Shown here: positions 30,904 through 31,529 of the stretch, piece by piece | Layout of the letters: every line of letters begins with the position of its first letter | Numbering within the stretch: the first letter of the stretch is position 1 | Assembly: GCF_048595215.1 (NCBI RefSeq) | Contig: NZ_JBMDWJ010000180.1 | Location: 1 to 31,529 of the forward strand | DNA length: 31,529 nt | Reading direction: 5' to 3' | DNA from: Siphonobacter sp048595215 | GTDB taxonomy: Bacteria; Bacteroidota; Bacteroidia; Cytophagales; Spirosomataceae | Notes under the pieces: model-generated | The model's input: only the letters and a program-made list of their open reading frames with translations | The model's database searches: none | What the model was told of the DNA's origin: nothing | Translations under genes and position numbers: made by a program

Positions 30904-30931
30904 ACCGATAGACTTTTTTTAAGAGTCGGGT

Positions 30932-30956
30932 TTTTACAAAAGATTCTTTTGTAAAA
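30932..30956. promoter_or_regulatory. Perfect palindrome upstream of the YdiJ-type promoter
   Basis: TTTTACAAAA (30932-30941) and its complement TTTTGTAAAA (30947-30956) flank a 5-base centre. The centre is about 55 bases upstream of the probable start of transcription, a position for an activator. Alternatively it is a hairpin in DNA without function. Confidence 0.5.
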
Positions 30957-30985
30957 GAGGGTTCCCGATTTGTATTAACCCCTAT

Positions 30986-31024
30986 AAAAAAGTTTCAGGC
31001 CTTTGCCGGGTGGACAAAGGCCTG
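30986..31024 (-). terminator. Terminator of the small exported protein gene
   Basis: CAGGCCTTTG (30996-31005) pairs with CAAAGGCCTG (31015-31024), 9-base loop. On the minus strand a six-T run follows (plus-strand A at 30986-30991). It lies 40 bases after the stop. Confidence 0.85.
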
Positions 31025-31063
31025 AGAGTATGAGACACGATTGAAGGAATATAGGGAAATTAA

Positions 31064-31453
31064 TTAATTCACAAACACCACGCGAGCGGGTTTATCGGTA
31101 TTCAGACTGATGTCTTTTTTGACGATAGTTTCACCATCGGTTACTTCAATGTGGTACTGACCGTCCACTAATTCGTTCATGTCGAAACGGCGGGCGTAGC
31201 CGGTAGCGTTTTTACTGATGTTTTCACTGAACAGAATCTCACCCTTGGCATTCCGCAGCGATACGGTTAGTTTCTTACCCGCTGCTTTTTCCAGCAGAAA
31301 GTTGACTTTGCCTTGTTTGCCTTTAAAGACATTGACAGCGTAAGAGGTTTTAGCCGTTTCCTTGGGATCTTCGGTAGGACGAGGAGCGGCAAAGCTAGTC
31401 AGGGTAACGAAGGCGAAAGCAAGAGCGAAGAGAGAAGTGATGGAAGTTTTCAT
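31064..31453 (-). CDS. Small exported protein, Ig-like fold
   Basis: A 129-residue protein with a signal peptide (MKTSITSLFALAFAFVTLTSFA, cleavage before APRP). The mature part has beta-rich sequence with LTVSLRNAKGEILFSENIS, FDMNELVDGQYHIEVTDGE and a final KPARVVFVN. This pattern resembles DUF3244-like or the Ig-like C-terminal domains used as type IX secretion signals, but it is a stand-alone domain. The role is unknown; secretion to the periplasm is secure. The upstream region is cut by the end of the window and holds no clear promoter. Confidence 0.8.
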   Translation of the reverse strand: MKTSITSLFALAFAFVTLTSFAAPRPTEDPKETAKTSYAVNVFKGKQGKVNFLLEKAAGKKLTVSLRNAKGEILFSENISKNATGYARRFDMNELVDGQYHIEVTDGETIVKKDISLNTDKPARVVFVN

Positions 31454-31529
31454 GGCTTTTATCGATTGAGATTGACAGGCAAAAAAAAGATGATCGGTTG
31501 TGTTAGAAATTCATGGCTTGGGTACTTTC

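Overview
The window looks like a piece of chromosome from a Bacteroidota bacterium, most likely a Cytophagales member of the Spirosoma type. This rests on inference from gene content: DUF4254, DUF2480, a DUF5117/DUF4953-type metalloprotease, an ECF sigma factor paired with a barrel protein. It is supported by repeated matches to the Bacteroidota -7 promoter motif TAnnTTTG upstream of genes, and by the scarcity of strong Shine-Dalgarno sites. Base composition is near 50% GC in genes. No rRNA, tRNA, CRISPR, phage or insertion-sequence gene was seen.

Layout. 1-2.3 kb: tail of a TIGR01777-type epimerase, an SDR oxidoreductase, and a Phd/YefM-VapC toxin-antitoxin pair. 2.3-4.4 kb (minus): an ECF sigma factor followed by a protein with a short cytoplasmic head, one inner-membrane helix, a long periplasmic linker and a C-terminal beta-barrel, probably its membrane-spanning anti-sigma partner. 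4.6-6.1 kb: a HepT-like protein without its RNase motif, translationally coupled to a cytosolic M20 amidohydrolase. 6.4-10.4 kb (minus): a PiT phosphate transporter with a possible Pho box, then rlmN, a CvpA-family protein and a YqeY-family protein. 10.6-11.9 kb: pdxJ and a VOC protein. 12.1-16.5 kb: an exported zinc metalloprotease and an exported AbgB-like M20 hydrolase. 16.5-21.1 kb: a MocR/GntR-aminotransferase regulator divergent from an EamA permease, DinB-like protein and PLP-dependent decarboxylase. 21.2-22.1 kb: ohrR-ohr with a well-placed operator. 22.2-25.3 kb (minus): tsaB, DUF2480, DUF4254 and a family 9 glycosyltransferase. 25.3-25.8 kb: a 556-base gene-free stretch with an AT-rich half and a heavily structured half. 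25.8-31.5 kb: csaA, an exported NTF2-like protein, a pirin, a large YdiJ-type FAD/Fe-S oxidoreductase and a small exported protein.

How the parts may work together. Most genes are housekeeping or stress functions in short operons separated by good intrinsic terminators. The regulatory modules stand out: the sigma/barrel pair, the MocR-permease-decarboxylase block, ohrR-ohr, and the toxin-antitoxin pair. The intergenic DNA carries at least two repeat families: a 46-base double-hairpin element found twice in opposite orientations, and GTTTGAGG-rich inverted arms at three loci. I did not find one clearly new multi-gene system; the best candidates are the trans-envelope sigma regulator, the degenerate HepT-M20 pair, and the structured non-coding stretch near 25.6 kb.
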